Shown: positions 6,009 through 6,787 of the stretch, in pieces
How positions within the stretch are numbered: the stretch's first letter is position 1
How the letters are laid out: each line of letters begins with the position of its first letter
NCBI GenBank assembly: GCA_014728685.1
Contig: WJLG01000013.1
Location: 1 to 6,787 of the forward strand
Source: Candidatus Falkowiibacteriota bacterium
Lineage (GTDB): Bacteria > Patescibacteriota > Patescibacteriia > Patescibacteriales > WJLG01
Direction of reading: 5' to 3'
DNA length: 6,787 nt
Translations under genes and position numbers: made by a program
The notes under the pieces: generated by a model
What the model saw: the letters and a program-made list of their open reading frames with translations, nothing else
Database searches by the model: none
Told to the model about the DNA's origin: nothing

Positions 6009-6787
6009 TTATCCGCCTCCGACATTTTTAACCCATCCGAAGGTACTTTCAAAATTCTTTAATATTATATCAATTATGCTTTCTTCCCTAGTGGGGGTAA
6101 GCATGGAAAAATCCCTGGAACGTCCTTCGTTCTCAACATCATCCCAACACTTTATCCAAAATTTATAGACCGTTGACGGTAAAAGATTGGTGGTAACCTG
6201 GACATGCTTCTGAGCCAGGTCCTTTTCTATATCCAAAGTTTCGACCTCTTCCGAAGAAGAAAGTCCTTGGTGATAGAATAACTGGCAAGTCGAAAGCTCA
6301 TCCGTTTCCCAGCTGATTATCGTCTGAACCTTGGTATCCGCCCCGGGATAAAGAGTGGATTCGGTCTTAACCTTGGATATTACCGGAGGAACTTCATCTT
6401 TTATGGTTAAGAAGGTGAAAGGCTGGCTTTCAGCTTTCTCTCCGAATTCATTCTCTACTCTGACTATGGCAGAGTAATAAGTATCATAGGTCAAACCGGT
6501 CAGATAGATAGAATGTGCCACCGAATAGATGGAATTTCCTTCAAGTTTGGTATCAGCAGTATCTAAATTCGTATATTCAACCAAAGAAGAACAAGGAACA
6601 TTGGTATTGAAAGTGATCGTAGCGGCATCTTCTTCTATCTTATAAACGCTCAAATTATAGATCTCCGGCAAGATCGATTTGGTGGTGAATATCAGGTCTT
6701 CGCTCTCCGCCTTTACTCCTAAGGATGTTTCTGAAGAAACCTTGAAATGATAAGCCGTGGCTGGAAATAATCCGGTTATCTCAACCC
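6009..6787 (-). CDS. FN3-repeat exported protein (partial, 5' end outside window)
   Basis: The frame is open from the window edge to TAA 6011-6009, giving 258 visible residues. The visible part holds the end of one fibronectin type III module (ITGLFPATAYHFKV... FTTK), a complete second module beginning PEIYNLSVYKI, and a third beginning PPVISKVK. Each has the FN3 signs: a Thr/Ser-rich strand such as ITFNTNVPCSSLVEY or ISWETDELSTCQLFY, and the L-x-P/Y-x-T-x-Y-x-F/A motif (LTYDTYYSAIV, LLPSTVYKFWI). The style is that of the FN3-like N-domain of purple acid phosphatases. The protein ends with an amphipathic segment (IIDIILKNFESTFGWVKNV) and three Gly. There is no C-terminal membrane span, so any signal peptide or anchor lies outside the window. 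Placement three bases before the ATPase gene suggests an extracytoplasmic partner of the transporter. The codons for the Gly tail double as the ATPase ribosome binding site. An internal TTG at 6671 could be taken for a start, but the frame and the FN3 fold continue upstream. Confidence 0.88.
   Translation of the reverse strand, partial: VEITGLFPATAYHFKVSSETSLGVKAESEDLIFTTKSILPEIYNLSVYKIEEDAATITFNTNVPCSSLVEYTNLDTADTKLEGNSIYSVAHSIYLTGLTYDTYYSAIVRVENEFGEKAESQPFTFLTIKDEVPPVISKVKTESTLYPGADTKVQTIISWETDELSTCQLFYHQGLSSSEEVETLDIEKDLAQKHVQVTTNLLPSTVYKFWIKCWDDVENEGRSRDFSMLTPTREESIIDIILKNFESTFGWVKNVGGG
6016..6020 (-). promoter_or_regulatory. Shine-Dalgarno site of the ABC ATPase gene
   Basis: GGAGG on the minus strand lies ten bases before ATG 6005, inside the last codons (Val-Gly-Gly-Gly) of the FN3 gene. 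It supports the ATG at 6005 as the start. It is notable because the other genes in the window have A/T-rich leaders without such a motif. Confidence 0.65.

Noticed and set aside
6009..6671. Taking TTG at 6671 as the start of the FN3 protein
   Set aside because: The frame stays open upstream to the window edge and encodes the matching end of another FN3 module, so the gene is 5'-truncated by the window.

Overview
The window looks like a piece of a small-genome, cell-surface-rich bacterium, most plausibly a member of the Candidate Phyla Radiation / Patescibacteria (Parcubacteria-like). That assignment is an inference. It rests on AT-rich spacers, tight gene packing, start codons mostly without a Shine-Dalgarno sequence, Thr/Ser/Cys-rich exported proteins, and a MacB-type ABC transporter with a long non-standard ATPase tail. 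The standard genetic code fits; I see no sign of UGA recoding. Every gene is on the minus strand, so the order of transcription runs from right to left.

Right part (about 6787 down to 2183): five closely spaced genes form a likely operon. In order they are a fibronectin type III (FN3) repeat protein (5' end outside the window), an ABC ATPase of the LolD/MacB class with an extra ~200-residue tail, a MacB/FtsX-type permease, a single-span membrane protein with a coiled coil and an outer domain, and a membrane-anchored protein with a methyltransferase fold resembling the FAM173 (ATPSCKMT/ANTKMT) family. Gaps are 3, 22, 33 and 12 bases. The ATPase and permease should form one mechanotransmission-type transporter. 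The FN3 protein and the single-span protein are candidate extracytoplasmic partners, and the methyltransferase-like protein is a candidate cytosolic-face modifier or SAM-binding partner.

Middle and left (2182 to 199): a 149-base spacer carries a good extended -10 promoter. It drives a 590-residue exported protein made of three Cys-containing beta-sandwich-like modules and a distinct C-terminal domain. The gene ends in a clear intrinsic terminator at 199-231. No terminator is visible between the operon and this gene, so read-through is possible.

Far left (198 to 1): a very AT-rich spacer holds an 18-base perfect palindrome next to a promoter-like pair, then a hairpin. It leads to the first 17 codons of another gene, whose product begins with a signal peptide or membrane anchor and which continues outside the window. 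No RNA genes, mobile elements, CRISPR arrays or integration sites are visible.

The most unusual points are the duplicated ~70-residue helical unit in the ATPase tail, the altered SAM-binding loop of the methyltransferase-like protein in a transporter operon, and the modular even-numbered cysteine pattern of the exported protein.
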